Positions 41,270 through 52,639 are shown, counted from the stretch's first letter. The stretch: DNA of 64,000 bases from Hippasteria phrygiana (GCA_037893225.1 JAZGUH010000075.1:1-64000); one strand, 5' to 3'. Notes: a model not told the origin generated them from the letters alone. Translations and numbers: made by a program.

Positions 41270-43512
41270 TAACTCGGATAACAGATCGAGTTCAAAATTA
41301 CACAGGTTTTAATCACACAAAGTATGAAGACTGCCTACAACTTTTTTCTTTTTAGGTCTGCCAATGCTGTATGATACCTTTAAAATACAAATTTAATTAA
41401 AATAAAATATTCGTTGAGCACGAGATGGGCGAAAACCAAGCGAAAAACCTTTTTTGGCAAAAGAAAAAGGAGGGAAATTCCCAACCGTTTTCAAATTACG
41501 AACCCGTAGAATCTACCCCCATCGGAGAGTATTTAATATCCCCCAGTTTCCTGTAGTTTATGGTAAACGGGGTCAGTTGCATGCTGTGACCAAAATTGAT
41601 GAAATGGAATTTCAATTTAACACATCTTGGGTTTCCCGCGCCGCGGTGTTTATGGATCACTCTGGCCTGAGAATATCGAAGGCGCTGCATGCACCGCGCC
41701 CTCTGAGGATATTTCCTTTCATCTATAAAAGACGTGACCGAGGTTTCAAAACTCGGCACTTGGCAAGTGACTAGGGAATTTGGAATATTGTAAATGCACA
41801 GCGTATCTTTCAGTCGTCCAAGTCGGTGCACGCTGATGTATCAATTATATTAAATTGAAGGATGGGGACATGGAGCACGGAAGTTGATAATAGACGGTCG
41901 GATTCTTAATCAAGGTATAACTGTGACACCCATTTAGACTTTAATGTGTCCCGCACCTCAATGTAGCCCAAACACTGTACAAAATTGCAGCAGTGCACTG
42001 GGTTGGGGCTACATGTAGGGATTGGGCTACATTTAGGTACAGGTTTGGGGCTACTTTTTGCTACATTAATTTTAGACTACATTTAGGTCCCGTGCGGGTA
42101 TCCGACAATTGTTAATTTATACCAAAACAAAAATAGAAATTTTTTTTCTCTAAAAGTACGCAACAAACATCCTAGCTAATCCGCCAGACGAGTTCTTATG
42201 TCAGGAAAAAGTTGTTGTTGCCAAACGTGTAACGTAAACTATAAGGATAATTTTATACAGAAAATGTCTAGGGGTTTAGCAGGTGGAATTAATGATGTGA
42301 AGGGATTTGAAAAAAAAAGCAATTCATTATGTTTTGGCATTTGACTTTTGGTCTGAAATTCAGACTTCCGGTCCGGAAGTTTGATCAGCGCGGAGATCGT
42401 GATCAAAGCCAGCGTGGCGATCGCCGCGCGTCTCCCCAACAGAGGCCGTAAGTTAATAATCTCGCTGCCTGTATCTGGCTCGGGGTTCGGAACGCGGGGT
42501 CGAGCGGTCGATGATACCGGGAATAATCACATTGATTACCGGTCAATTTATGCGTCAATTACCGCTGAGTAAACGTTCCTCGGTATGTTTGCGTTTTTGA
42601 AATTTCAGCCGTTGAAAAGAAAGCACCAACGACAATATGTCATACATGCAGTCTAGATACCATTGAGTAGTTTGCATATTTGTTTTTCGTTCGCTTGAAG
42701 CACACTTTTGACGATATAATTAGATGTCTATGCTGATTAAGTGGCAATAGGTCTATATACATCAAACATGTAAATCTTTACTTTAACGGTTTTTGTTTTA
42801 CACAAAAGATTAAAACTCTGTTACGTGTTAAACAGTCACATTTAAAAAAAATGACCTATTGTTTCTGTTAATCAAGTAACAGTATGGGCTCTTTTAAAAA
42901 TAAAATTCTTTACTCGTTACAGGTATTTTTCATTCTATTTTTAGTGCTTACAAGATTTAAACCCTACGGAACTATAGGTTCAATCAACAGAAACATTATT
43001 TGTTTATCATATGCACTTGCCGAAAAACCAACATGTGCTCCATTCCAAGGCAACAATCAATATTTACTATAGCATTTTTATTGAGTTTTGCCAATGCAGG
43101 CAAGCGTACGAAGTGTACCGGTACTGCACTGTTATGAGGATTCGACGCGACGTATCTAACAAAATATTTCACTTTAAACGTGAATAAGGTGCCCCCAAAT
43201 ACCGCCATTGTATTTGAAACAGTTTGAAGACTAGGCCTGCAGAGTGTCTGAAATCACAAAAATAAACCTCAACGATGGATTACAAGTTTCATTAATTAAT
43301 AACATGTTTAATATGATTTGCTTGCAGCCTTTAAAAATACATTATCGTCGATCTTGAAAAGTATTATTTTCGGAACAAGTGGAAACACATTTCGAAATAG
43401 ATGACGAAGTCCAAGAATTATGCAGGTCTGTCGGATCTGCACGTTTATATACCGGACCTACCCTTAAAAGGGCCGGAGTTTGTTTGCGTTTGTGTTCGTG
43501 TCTTTCTTTTAT
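41270..43512. other. No gene proven
   Basis: A + frame at 41,454-41,774 and an antisense one at 41,496-41,831 compete over the same DNA. ATCTATAAAAG at 41,720-41,730 looks like a TATA box. A possible internal exon at 42,363-42,448, bounded by TGAAATTCAG and GTAAGT, is open in two frames but unrecognised. None is strong enough to call a gene. Confidence 0.3.
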
Positions 43513-43579
43513 GGGGGGGGGGGGGGGGGGGGTGCTCTCTTGCCCGGAGACAGACCCCCCCCCCCCCCCCCCCCCCCCC
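43513..43579. repeat. Poly-G (20) and poly-C (25) facing each other
   Basis: G at 43,513-43,532 and C at 43,555-43,579 are separated by 22 nt, so one strand can fold into a 20-bp G:C hairpin. Flanking sequence is non-coding; Gly/Pro frames across it are artefacts. Confidence 0.9.
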
Positions 43580-44683
43580 ATCTCGGCCAAATAGTGACGG
43601 ATATTAAATTTAATAGGCAAGTCATCTAAATGATAATTATCTGAAATGTGAAATGTCATTCCAATTAACAAACGGTGTTTGTAAAAATGATATTTATAAA
43701 CGCCGGATGCACGGTTTCTTTGTCTATTCCATAAATTTGGGGTCCAAAAGTGTGACATTTTGTGGTGCCGATCCCTGTTACACCTGACCTGTGTAATTTC
43801 CCATCAAGTATAATTAAAATTGACTTCACAATTTGTTGTACTTGTTTGGCAGGTACTTTGCTTTACATAATCACTCTTGGCGATATAAGGCATTAAAGAA
43901 TGTGTCCTGAATTGCAAAATCTTATATATGTCACTATGTAACAGGGACACCAAAAATGTCACTCTTTTGGACCCCATATTTATGGAATGACCCATGTAAA
44001 TGGTCATTGAAGCAGTCACTGCAGTTTTTATAAATTTGGTGTCAAAATGTGCCTAAAACATTAGGCTAGAAATTTTGAACGGCTCAGCGCCAAAAGAAGC
44101 ACTCGGCAACACCATCGAAAAAAAATGGGGTAGGTTCCACCCCTGGTTCTTTGAGAAAAAAGTGTAAACGTTTTAAATACCCAAATTGGGAAAAAAGGAC
44201 CCTGCGGTTTTACCGGTTTTGACACGCGTACAGTTATTGTTCAATGGTATTTCCGAATCTGCATTTGCTCCGCTGCATTTTAATACTTTTTTTTGATAAG
44301 CACACGCTCTTCCTTGATGTCGCTAATTACATTTTGTTTATATTTAGACTAATCTGATAAATGTTTTTCGATTCCTCGAATATCGATGGTGAGATAATCT
44401 GGTATGGCCTGCCGTAATTCCGGCCTAAAAAAAACGTGTTTTTTTGCGGCCGCTATATGTGACATCCACAATTGGCAGGGTACGCACTGGGCACGTCTGA
44501 TTCCTAGAACGGGAGGTTTTTATTGAGTTAACTCCGGATATTAAGCTAAGCCCTTGGCGATCATTGTGTGATGTGTGTTCGACCCCTAGCCTCGTAGGGG
44601 TGTTTGCACATCGTAGCATCCGGGGGTTTCATCTGATAAATAGGAGGGGAAGTCTGAGAAGAAAACCACCCTTTGCATTCCCA
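43580..44683. other. No gene seen
   Basis: Two similar non-coding segments (43,725-43,770 and 43,940-43,995) share ACCAAAAATGTCAC / GTGACATTTTG and GGGTC/GACCC-type pieces in inverse order, possibly a worn inverted repeat. Nothing coding. Confidence 0.4.
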
Positions 44684-44834
44684 CACTGTTAAAACGCTGT
44701 CTAAAAAGTTGTTTAAACAAGTTAAACAACCCGGGTTGTTCATGTGCCCTGCTTAAATAGTTCACATGGTTGTTTAAGCGGGGCACTTAAACAACCCGGG
44801 TTGTTTAAAAAGTTTGAACAGCGTTTTAACAGTG
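44684..44834. mobile_element. MITE with CACTGTTAAAACGCTGT ends
   Basis: The left end CACTGTTAAAACGCTGT and the right end ACAGCGTTTTAACAGTG (one indel) are complementary. Inside, TTAAACAACCCGGGTTGTT occurs on both sides, itself a palindrome. About 151 bp, non-coding. Confidence 0.8.
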
Positions 44835-44897
44835 CATACAATATTCTGTACCAACAAATTACTTACCTTGGTAAAACTTCAGGTGCGAGCGAGGGAA

Positions 44898-44917
44898 GGG
44901 GGGGGGGGGGGGGGGGG
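44898..44917. repeat. Poly-G tract, 20 nt
   Basis: Uninterrupted G run after GCGAGGGAA. No inverted termini found around it. Confidence 0.9.
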
Positions 44918-45647
44918 TACTTTGGTTGGTACTTTGTGGCTCTCTTCATGCAGACAATAATTATACAGAATACGTAACCTCAAGCGTTTTACGTACTCCG
45001 TTTCTGTAAATTTAAGCAAAAAAACACACACAATTTAAGATCATAGAAATGTGGGAAATGACGTCACACATTGGTACTCCATCCTCTACGTGCGTGACGT
45101 AAACTTTCGGATCAAAAGACGTGGGGCTCTATGGACCGCGCTGACAGCCACACGTGCGCGTACTCCATTCGTCTGCACTACAGTTCTGGATCCAAATGAC
45201 GTCACACAAGGAAATGGCTACAAGTCTTGGGATGATTCTTTTAATTTTTTTGTTCTCTTCTTTTAGTTTGTGAAGCTACGGGTGCCTGGGTTTTCATTAG
45301 GAATAAGGGAAAGGCTGCATGGTCTTGAAAGCTATTTTAGAGAAGGCGTTGCGTAAAACTACAATAGTACTACCTTGTGGATTTTATTTGCTTCAATCAT
45401 TTTCCAAACACAGGGCTAAGTTCTCAGTACAGTGTTCTGCACTCTGGCTTATGCTACACGATATTTCAGAGGAACGAACAACGTGAGGGCTATACGTGAG
45501 GGCTTATATACGTGAGGGCTTATGAGAGTGTTACTGCACTCTTGGAATCATTCTCGGATTTCGGAGAGTACCGGTATAGATCATGACGCAGCAAGTCTAG
45601 TCTTACTCAGGAAGCTCTTGACACGAGTACCGTTTCGAGAGGCCCAA
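44918..45647. other. No gene seen
   Basis: Contains a short tandem theme ACGTGAGGGCTTAT (45,483-45,525, about three copies). No gene. Confidence 0.45.
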
Positions 45648-45850
45648 GGAGGCATTTGGATCGAGCGGTAAGGATGCTGGAGCCACTGTCAAAATGTTAC
45701 AGGTTCAAAGTCCCACCGGCTGCAACAAGTCATTCATTTGAAATGTGTTTGGCCGGGTATTATGATGGAGCAATACCTGGCTATAGCGAGTTATACATCT
45801 CCACCCGCTTGACCTGTAATCAGGTGTGTTTGGGTTCGAATCCTAAACTT
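45648..45850 (+). mobile_element. tRNA-derived SINE with two tRNA-like pieces
   Basis: First piece: GATCGAGCGGTAAGGATGC (box A) and ACAGGTTCAAAGTCCC (box B) at about 45,659-45,718. Second piece: CGCTTGACCTGTAATCAGGT, a complete anticodon-arm-like hairpin, followed by TGGGTTCGAATCC (box B) near 45,831. Both are too diverged to be functional tRNAs. Confidence 0.65.
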
Positions 45851-45982
45851 TAAAAAATGATCGTGATCAACATAAAAAACATGTTTAATATCACATTAGC
45901 AAGAAGATAAAAGAGGCCGTACAATTTCGATCGGGAAGCAGGACATAATGTTTGAATTCCAATCATCAAATACAGTGTGTCT

Positions 45983-46000
45983 CCCCCCCCCCCCCCCCCC
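45983..46000. repeat. Poly-C tract, 18 nt, then A8
   Basis: C18 is directly followed by eight A. No terminal repeats seen. Confidence 0.9.
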
Positions 46001-46801
46001 AAAAAAAAGGAAATCGAGAAATAAATCAGTATTCATGATTTGTTGGGATTGATCATAAAACTAATCCATGTACCAGAAATGTATTTGACAAACAACTCCC
46101 AAAGACAAATGCGGTAAATAGCACCAATATAGTCATAATCTCAAAACTATTGTGCGATTTGTTGCTTACGCAAGAGATAAGTAAACATTTGAATTTCAGG
46201 CATACTACAGATGATGCAATTTAGGATTTGTTTTAAAGAATGTTCTGTTTGTAGAGGAGAGACAAGGCAGCTCGAAAACTTAACTACTACTGTCGTGCAT
46301 GTGCATTGTGCACCATACGTTTCACTCTGCCGTCAATGACTTCATGCGGGTCTGATTAAGTTGTTTCCCCAATTACTGTCTCAACGTGCCGGCTCTGGTA
46401 TTAATTCTCCTTCCAATTTAATAAAAAAAAACGTTTCTAAAAGGTCGAAAAGCTATACCACTTACTTGGCGTACACAATGAGGCATTCACCACGACCTGC
46501 GATCGTGTTTGGGGTAGTTCTCACGTGTCTCCACGTTGACTTCAAAGGACTCTATTTACAGCGGCAACTGAATGAACATGGATGGATGTTCAGCTTGACA
46601 TTCTGAGGGTAGGCGGTTATACATCAGGTGGTGGGACTAATTAGTGTTCTTTCGTTTTAAACGGTTTCTTCCGCACCGTGGACATTATACGCGTTCGTGC
46701 AGAACAATACGGTCCGCCCCCATCCAATGGGTCCGCCCCCATCCATGGCAACCGTTCTTAAATTTACATATTCAGCATGCACAAATTGATTCAAATTACT
46801 A
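46001..46801. other. No gene seen
   Basis: Nothing recognised apart from a 15-bp direct repeat GGTCCGCCCCCATCC at about 46,711 and 46,729. Confidence 0.45.
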
Positions 46802-46979
46802 CAGTCGAACTCTGATAATAAGAGCACTGTTTATACAACATCCTGCTTATAACAAGGAAACGAATAGGTCCCGAGTCTTTGTTTTTCTTTGTTTTCCATT
46901 ACTGATAATACAAGGTACCTGTTATAACAAGGTAAATTGTAAAGTCCCAAAAGGACCTTGTTATAAAGGTGTTCGACTG
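46802..46979. mobile_element. pogo/Tigger-like MITE
   Basis: The ends CAGTCGAAC and GTTCGACTG are perfect complements, with TATAACAAGGTCCTT-like subterminal sequence. CAGTCGAAC...TTATAACNAGG is the usual signature of pogo-type non-autonomous elements. TA precedes the left end; the right flank is AG, so the duplication is worn. Confidence 0.75.
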
Positions 46980-47653
46980 AGGCAGCCTTTTCGCGCCGCA
47001 AGCAGGACGCAATACACGTACTTGTACAGTGTTGTATGCTACAGTAATGTCCAAGTGCTGAAATGCTTACAGGAATTTGTTCACTGTATTGACTTTCCAT
47101 GCCTTGTATCACGCCCCTAACTATCAACATGAAGGAGCACAAAGCATGTGTATATATATTGAGTAGCATTGTCTTGATGCCCGAATTAACGGAATTTGTG
47201 GTGTTGGCAAGAAAAACAGTTTGCAAACGAATACAATACAAGGCTGAAAAAATGCAGAGAGCTTGATAATTGTTTTGCTACTAGGTTACAAGATCCAGGC
47301 TATTTTGATACTGACAGACATGTTGGCATAAAACAAACAGTTATTGTGAACATCCCAAGTGACATAGCGTATGAAAAGTATACAGGTGTTATGTTTGTAC
47401 TTGTTCTTGTATTTGACATATAATTTGTTTTCTAAATAGATACAAACACGTGAAAGCAGAGTGCATAGGCGCTCTGAACCAGGGCCAATAAATAATTGTA
47501 ATCAGTTCAGTCACATGTATTATTAATCTTGCACTGAAGGTGAAGAAGGCGAAAAAAAAAAACCCAGACTAGTACTTACGAGACACAAAGTGGGAAATAA
47601 AAGCAGAAACACAAATTAATTTAAGTGAAATGCCTTTTTATTACTTTTTTTTT
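46980..47653. other. No gene seen
   Basis: The + frame at 47,196-47,423 is unrecognised and short. No repeats noticed. Confidence 0.4.
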
Positions 47654-48070
47654 TTAAATTACTTCCGGCGACTGTGATGGCTGCGGCGGCTGCGGCGGCT
47701 GCGGCGGCTGCGGCGGCTGCGGCGGCTGCGGCGGCTGCGGCGGCTGCGGCGGCTGCGGCGGCTGCGGCGGCTGCGGCGGCTGCGGCGGCTGCGGCGGCTG
47801 CGGCGGCTGCGGCGGCTGCGGCGGCTGCGGCGGCTGCGGCGGCTGCGGCGGCTGCGGCGGCTGCGGCGGCAGATGCTCATAATCCCCTTGGATGTGTAAG
47901 AAATAATTGTTCAGATAACCCTCATGGCTCTGTCTGACAATCTCATGCAATGGCAGCCTCGTGTCGCCTCATGGAAGAGGTATGTTATAACCTTCTGGAA
48001 CTGGTCTCTGTACTTCATAATGAGGATGTGCTGGAGGGTTGACCGGTGGAGGAGGTACCGGGGTACAGTA
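47654..48070 (-). pseudogene. Proline-rich open frame with one in-frame stop
   Basis: On the minus strand one frame runs from about 48,070 (PVPPPPVNPPAHPHYEVQRP and VPEGYNIPLP), through a single TGA at about 47,973, into LPLHEIVRQSHEGYLNNYF and DYEHL, then a Pro-Pro-Gln array, and ends ...SQSPEVI-stop at 47,654. The composition on both sides of the stop is similar, which suggests one protein piece broken by a point change, or an exon misread. No family was recognised. A TAA in frame lies just upstream of PVPPPP, so an upstream exon would need a splice junction near 48,060. Confidence 0.35.
47679..47871. repeat. GC-rich 9-bp minisatellite (GGCTGCGGC)n, ~21 copies
   Basis: 193 bp of nearly perfect 9-mers. 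Depending on frame it encodes poly-Ala (+) or Pro-Pro-Gln and Arg-Arg-Ser runs (-). Only the Pro-Pro-Gln reading is embedded in a longer frame of non-repetitive, protein-like sequence. The array stands out in an AT-rich neighbourhood. Confidence 0.9.
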
Positions 48071-48117
48071 GGGTTAACACATGTAACCTTTATCTAACGA
48101 AAGCCTGCACGGGTCGC

Positions 48118-48487
48118 ATATTGTTTTTCCTAGGAAGGTTAGGGGCAATTATCATAAATGGGCGTATCTAGACCGCTATTACCATCATGCATATTCATGA
48201 TTAAGTTAATTTATATAATAAGCATCGCACGCATCATTCAGACAACTATATATGGTTGAAGTAAACATATTTGGTCGAGCTACTGTTGTGGTTATATTGG
48301 TAGAGCATAAGGCTTTGGACTACAGAGACCTGGGTTCGAATCCTCTGCATTTTTTTGTGTGTACTAATTGTGGTGTGGAGGATTTTATTTTAAGGGAAAC
48401 AAGTCTGAGAACCTGTCTCACAGCTCACACAGCCAAGTACAACGCCCATTTATGATAATTGCCCCTAACTTTCCTAGGAAAAAATAT
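48118..48487. mobile_element. MITE-like inverted repeat enclosing a tRNA-like sequence
   Basis: Arms 48,118-48,164 and 48,441-48,487 (TTTTTCCTAGGAAGGTTAGG... and its complement, inner GATAATTGCCCC / ATAAATGGGCG) are complementary over about 45 bp with one or two mismatches. The interior carries the tRNA-like segment listed next. Confidence 0.8.
48283..48351 (+). mobile_element. tRNA-like SINE head inside the inverted repeat
   Basis: TATTGGTAGAGCATAAGG (D-arm/box A) is followed by CTTTGGACTACAGAG (anticodon-arm-like stem) and TGGGTTCGAATCCT (box B). Acceptor-stem pairing is not convincing and the anticodon loop is short, so this is a tRNA-derived repeat rather than a working tRNA gene. Confidence 0.65.
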
Positions 48488-48489
48488 CA

Positions 48490-48690
48490 CGCGCACGGGT
48501 CAACCGTCGCATCTAAATAACAACAGACCTGGACGTTCTTTTTGGAATACATGTACATGTATAAAGAAAGCCTATACGGGGTCAACCGTCGCATCTAAAT
48601 ATCAACAGACCTCGGCGGTCCGAACCTTTATCGAAAGAAAGCCCGTACGGGGTCAACCGTCTCATCTAAATAACAACAGACCTCGACAAT
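48490..48690 (+). repeat. Tandem repeat, three copies of ~70-85 bp
   Basis: ACGGGGTCAACCGTCGCATC followed by TAAATAACAACAGACCT occurs at about 48,487, 48,576 and 48,648. GAAAGCCTATACGGG or GAAAGCCCGTACGGG leads into copies two and three. A partial fourth (GAAAGCCTGCACGGGTCGCA) lies at about 48,100 before the inverted repeat, so that repeat may have inserted into the array. Confidence 0.8.
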
Positions 48691-48729
48691 TTAAATCCAA
48701 TAGAGGGACGGTTACCATTTTAATGACAA

Positions 48730-48960
48730 ACTAACTTGTTATTTTTTGCAAGAAAACTGACAGGAGCGGGATTTGAACCTGCGACCTCCGAAACACCGTA
48801 CCGGCGCTCTACAAACTGAGGTTACGACATTTTGCAACTTCTGATTAGTGTCCCCCCCCCCCCCCCCCCCCCCAAAGAGACCGCCAACATTGGATAAACG
48901 TCGGTACGGTGTTCCGGAGGTCACAGGTTCAAATCCAGCTCTTTCCAGTTTTCTTTGTTA
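48730..48960. mobile_element. Inverted pair of tRNA-derived SINE halves around poly-C
   Basis: On the minus strand at about 48,825-48,755: CCTCAGTTTGTAGAGCGCCGG (split here as box A) and GGTCGCAGGTTCAAATCC (box B). On the + strand at 48,898-48,950: ACGGTGTTCCGGAGGTCACA and GGTTCAAATCC, then TTTCCAGTTTTCTTTGTTA, which matches the complement of 48,735-48,760. A run of 22 C (48,852-48,873) is in the loop. One tRNA-like half is full, the other lacks box A. Confidence 0.7.
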
Positions 48961-49036
48961 ACTTTCAAAATTCGTTCAAATTTACCGAGTCAGTTTCCCT
49001 AGGCTTGCGGTTTGTTTGTTCAAAAGTCGTATCTTC

Positions 49037-49110
49037 ATTAGCCTTTTAGAGGTATGGCGGACACAATAGGAGGGCGCTATTTGATTTGGGTATACCTTTT
49101 GTGCCATACA
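49037..49110. mobile_element. Half copy of the 33.04-33.18 kb palindromic MITE
   Basis: ATTAGCCTTTTAGAGG through GGAGGGCGCTATTTGATTTG to CCTTTTGTGCCATACAAAA matches the left arm and loop of the other copy. The right arm is missing, so it is a truncated insertion or a deleted copy. Confidence 0.8.
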
Positions 49111-49204
49111 AAATGCTTCCCGGGTTGCATCGTAAAGTTGTGCGTGATCCCTGGCTATGCGGTATTCTGGGGTTATGACTGACAATTTGGGAGACTGCCA
49201 ACTT

Positions 49205-49245
49205 AGAGCAAGATAGCTCAGTTGGTAGAGCGCCGGTGCGGTGTT
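49205..49245 (+). mobile_element. Truncated tRNA-like SINE start
   Basis: GATAGCTCAGTTGGTAGAGC followed by GCCGGTGCGGTGTTC is a good tRNA 5' half (box A and anticodon arm start). The sequence then turns AT-rich with no box B. It matches the 5' half of the neighbouring SINE on the minus strand. Confidence 0.65.
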
Positions 49246-49839
49246 CAAATTTATTATATTTTGTCTGTTTTATTATATAAACACTTCCACAGAGTTCAGA
49301 ATAAATCATACGGTGATGCTATTGATATCAAGGTAAACTATCAGTTTAATCAGTTTAAACAAAAATTTGTACTCTTCCGGGTTCCGTCTCATATTACTAT
49401 AATTTAGTTGGAAATCACGTGCAGCAAAGCATGTGTAAGGCTATTTAAATTTCCCGCGGGTCGTAAGGGCGTGATACACAATTAAGGCATGGAAATTGAA
49501 CAAAGACGGTCAATTCCAATGGGTTTGTAACACCTGTACAATCCTGTACTTTAGCGAATGCCATGGCTTTGCAGGGGAACGCTGTACACAGTGGATTTTT
49601 ATAAATTATGACATACTGAATAATGTATGTTGAAAGGTCGTCATCTGATACACCATTGGATGGGGCCTCAATGGGCGGGCCATATTGTTCTGAATGGCGT
49701 TTGATTGGATATGACGCGTATAACGTCAACGGTGCGGTAGGAACTGTTTAAAACGCAAGAACACTATTGAGACTCGATTATAGCCACGAAGAGATCTTTC
49801 CAAACCCAGTTCGTTAGAGAGAGAGAGAGAGGGGAGGGA
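49246..49839. other. No gene seen
   Basis: Short frames only. A GA-rich stretch (49,815-49,838) leads into the poly-G tract. Confidence 0.45.
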
Positions 49840-49862
49840 GGGGGGGGGGGGGGGGGGGGGGG
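49840..49862. repeat. Poly-G tract, 23 nt, after (GA)n
   Basis: G23 preceded by GAGAGAGAGAGAGGGGAGGG. Non-coding. Confidence 0.9.
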
Positions 49863-51654
49863 TGATTCAATGTCTTACATGCACGGGTGCACACTTGTCC
49901 ATGCGATGATTGTACACGTAGGAATATATACTTCCCGCCAAAAGAATTGTCTGCTACACAAGTGCACTATAAATGCTTCACCTGCATATTTTCTTTGCAA
50001 AGATTCAACAAAGCTACAAATCCACGCAATTCAATTCAGAAGATATTTATTTTTCATATTTGCGAAATCAAATAGGAAAATGGGTAAAAGAAATGTAAAA
50101 GAAAGTAGTGTGTAAAGGCCGATTCACAGGCACAAAAATAGCTTGTTTGGGCAGGCCTTAAGAAAACAAAGTCCATGCAGAAAAATCAATAAGAACAAAA
50201 ATAAGGAAAGTTTGAAACAAAAAGTGACAAAACTACAACACTAATAATTATTTGGAAATAAAGTCAGATTGGAATGAGTACGGCCAAAGAACGCTGGCGG
50301 TTTGCGGACAGAGAGGGAAAAATGTCAAAGACAGATTTAGACGTAGAGTCGCAACACGTAGACATAGGATAGATGCAGATGAATGCTGAAAAGGTTGGAA
50401 TAGAATTATGATGAGAAAAAGCGAGGAACTGTGTTACATAGGCCTATTGGGAATTGGGAAGTATTTGTAGGAATCCACCAACCAAGAAAATGTGAAATAT
50501 AAAAATGTACCCTCAAGCGTAATTCTCTAAATTGGTATCAATAAGAAGCCATTTTATTGCTAGATTTTAAAGATAACTATTTCGATCCAACAGATAAGGG
50601 AGCAAATCAGCATGTGCAGTCCTAGGTCGATTAAATAATTTAAGGACGGTATCTGTTTCTTAATATTACTCTTTTTGGAAATTGTTTTGAGACTTTCGAA
50701 ACCTATTTCAGACATTTTTCGCAACATGTTTTAGTTTCGAAAAGCCATAATATAAGAAAGTCATGTTTGGGGTGGGGTGGGGGATGGGCGGGGTTGGGGG
50801 TGGGGACACGACGAAGCTATACCCCAATCCATATGTAAGGCCACTGACACCTGCAAACTACTTATCAGCTGGGGTACATGCACCTTATTGACGGTTGCTA
50901 TAGGAGGAATATCGAATATGGTCACAGCCGACTAGATTTGCCCATCAGTTTGCGAGGTATATATGTCACGTTCAAAAGATGGAAGTTGTTACCAGGTGAA
51001 GTGAACACTGAACTAGGCGTCATCGAGTCCAAGAACTCGCCAGTAATTCAGTTAGACAAGCACTTCAGCCTATATAGGGCTTCGATTTGTCCCGCCACGA
51101 GGCCAACCACGTGCAAACAGGCTCAATCGTCTACAGGGGAAACTATACACAACAATCAAATACAGCTCAGTCTATGGGAAGATCGATGACAGGGGCAGAG
51201 GGAGGGGGAGGGTTTCTTGCTTGAATCACCCAGCTGAGGTTGTCAACAACCGAGGAGCTATACACAGGCTTTGCCGGAATTGAGTCGTCTCTCTCTCCGA
51301 GCGGAACATAATTAACCGGTTTTCACTGGGACGACAGATTGGCTTAAACTGGCTTGCGAGATTCAAGCACAGCAGTAGGATGATTATTAGGTTGCTAGCG
51401 TGTCCACCAACAAACGGACAGATTCAATCAAACCGGTTGAAAGTAATGGTGTCAACGCTGACGAATGCTCGCGTGGCAGCGTGGTCACTCACATAAATCG
51501 ATATAGACAATGCTGTAAATGGCTTTGAAACATTATGGAAAGCACAATAAATAAAGAATTTCATGTTCTGTTGAGTTTGAGTACGGTAACTTATCAATGA
51601 CAGAAATAAAATCATGAGCGCACCAAAATAATGGCTTTTCAAAATGACATTATG
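49863..51654. other. No gene seen; G-rich patch at 50.76-50.81 kb
   Basis: Frames at 49,870-50,115 and 50,878-51,189 lack motifs. GGGGTGGGGTGGGGG and related runs at 50,768-50,808 could form a G-quadruplex. Nothing else. Confidence 0.45.
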
Positions 51655-51930
51655 TAGGCCCTACCTGGCTACGGTATATGATGCAGCAATCACACGATTG
51701 CCTTTGAGGAGTGCTAAGGGTTCGAGCCCAATTATGTGATCCCGGGGTCCTTGAGCAAGACACTTTGTCACTAATTGCTTCGCTATATCCATGAGAAGTG
51801 GGTGCCAGTCTTAGTTGTGTTTAGATAAGCCATTTGCGCTTAAAAGCAGCACACGGGTAGTAAAACTCCCAGGGAGCTGAGATGGTCCAAAGTATGGTTT
51901 AAGAACCTGATGATGGTGATGATAATACCG
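51655..51930 (+). mobile_element. tRNA-derived SINE
   Basis: Box B AGGGTTCGAGCCC near 51,718 follows a degraded tRNA 5' half. The body GGGTCCTTGAGCAAGACACT, then TTGTCACTAATTGCTTCGCT, then GAAGTGGGTGCC is the common 'CCTTGGGCAAGACACTTT' SINE core. The 3' end is a GATGATGGTGATGATAAT-type simple repeat. Confidence 0.8.
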
Positions 51931-52639
51931 TCTTGAGATCTATATTATTATCATCACCATTATTAAGGATTTAAATGATGACATTTGCTCAAAGTCTGCA
52001 AACTCGTAGTTAATAGGCATTTCTGTATAGTTTGTGATATTTGTAGATTATGCAGGTTGTTTTTGACAAGTTTGATTTTGCTATAGAGGCCGAATAGTAA
52101 GGTATTATCGGACACATCAACTTGCTTCCAATCAATATTTCACGGAAATGTCAAATCTGCAAATTAGGTATTGCTAATCCCATAGCATCGAAGAAAGAAA
52201 CAAACAAACAAGAGTAAAGCCTTAACGGTTCGTGTATACAGTCACAATTCTGTCTCATGAGACACCGTGACTCACATCAGGCTTCCTACGGGAGTCATAA
52301 ACCCTTTCAAATGTGAATGCCTTTGCGACTGCAGCTTGTTATCACCACTCTCAAAACGCCCGAAAGCACAACTATTAAGATTGGATTAATTTGATTAAAT
52401 ATTGGAGTCCCACAAATTAAAATCAGATTACATTGCGATTAAGCTGTCAATGTCTCGTACCGTGTTTGTCACCGGAGTGCTGGGCAGGCACTGGAGACGC
52501 ATGCAATCCAGTTGTCAGTCACTGCCGAGCTACCGGTACACTATTACATTTTGGTCGTTACATACATAAAGGTGGGTTGTAGGGTTGGCAACCCATGGCA
52601 GAATGTGGCCAACAGTGGCGTAACTACGGTGAGTTTGTA
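51931..52639. other. No gene seen
   Basis: No recognised features. Confidence 0.45.

Noticed and set aside
41720..41760. TATA-box promoter of a host gene
   Set aside because: ATCTATAAAAG is suggestive, but no downstream gene was recognised, and one motif is weak evidence.
46644..47241. Opposed frames of 158 and 136 aa
   Set aside because: They cross a pogo-like MITE and lack any domain; antisense frames of equal length argue for chance.
48283..48351. Functional tRNA gene
   Set aside because: Box A and box B are present, but acceptor pairing and anticodon loop are poor and related fragments recur nearby, so it is SINE-derived.
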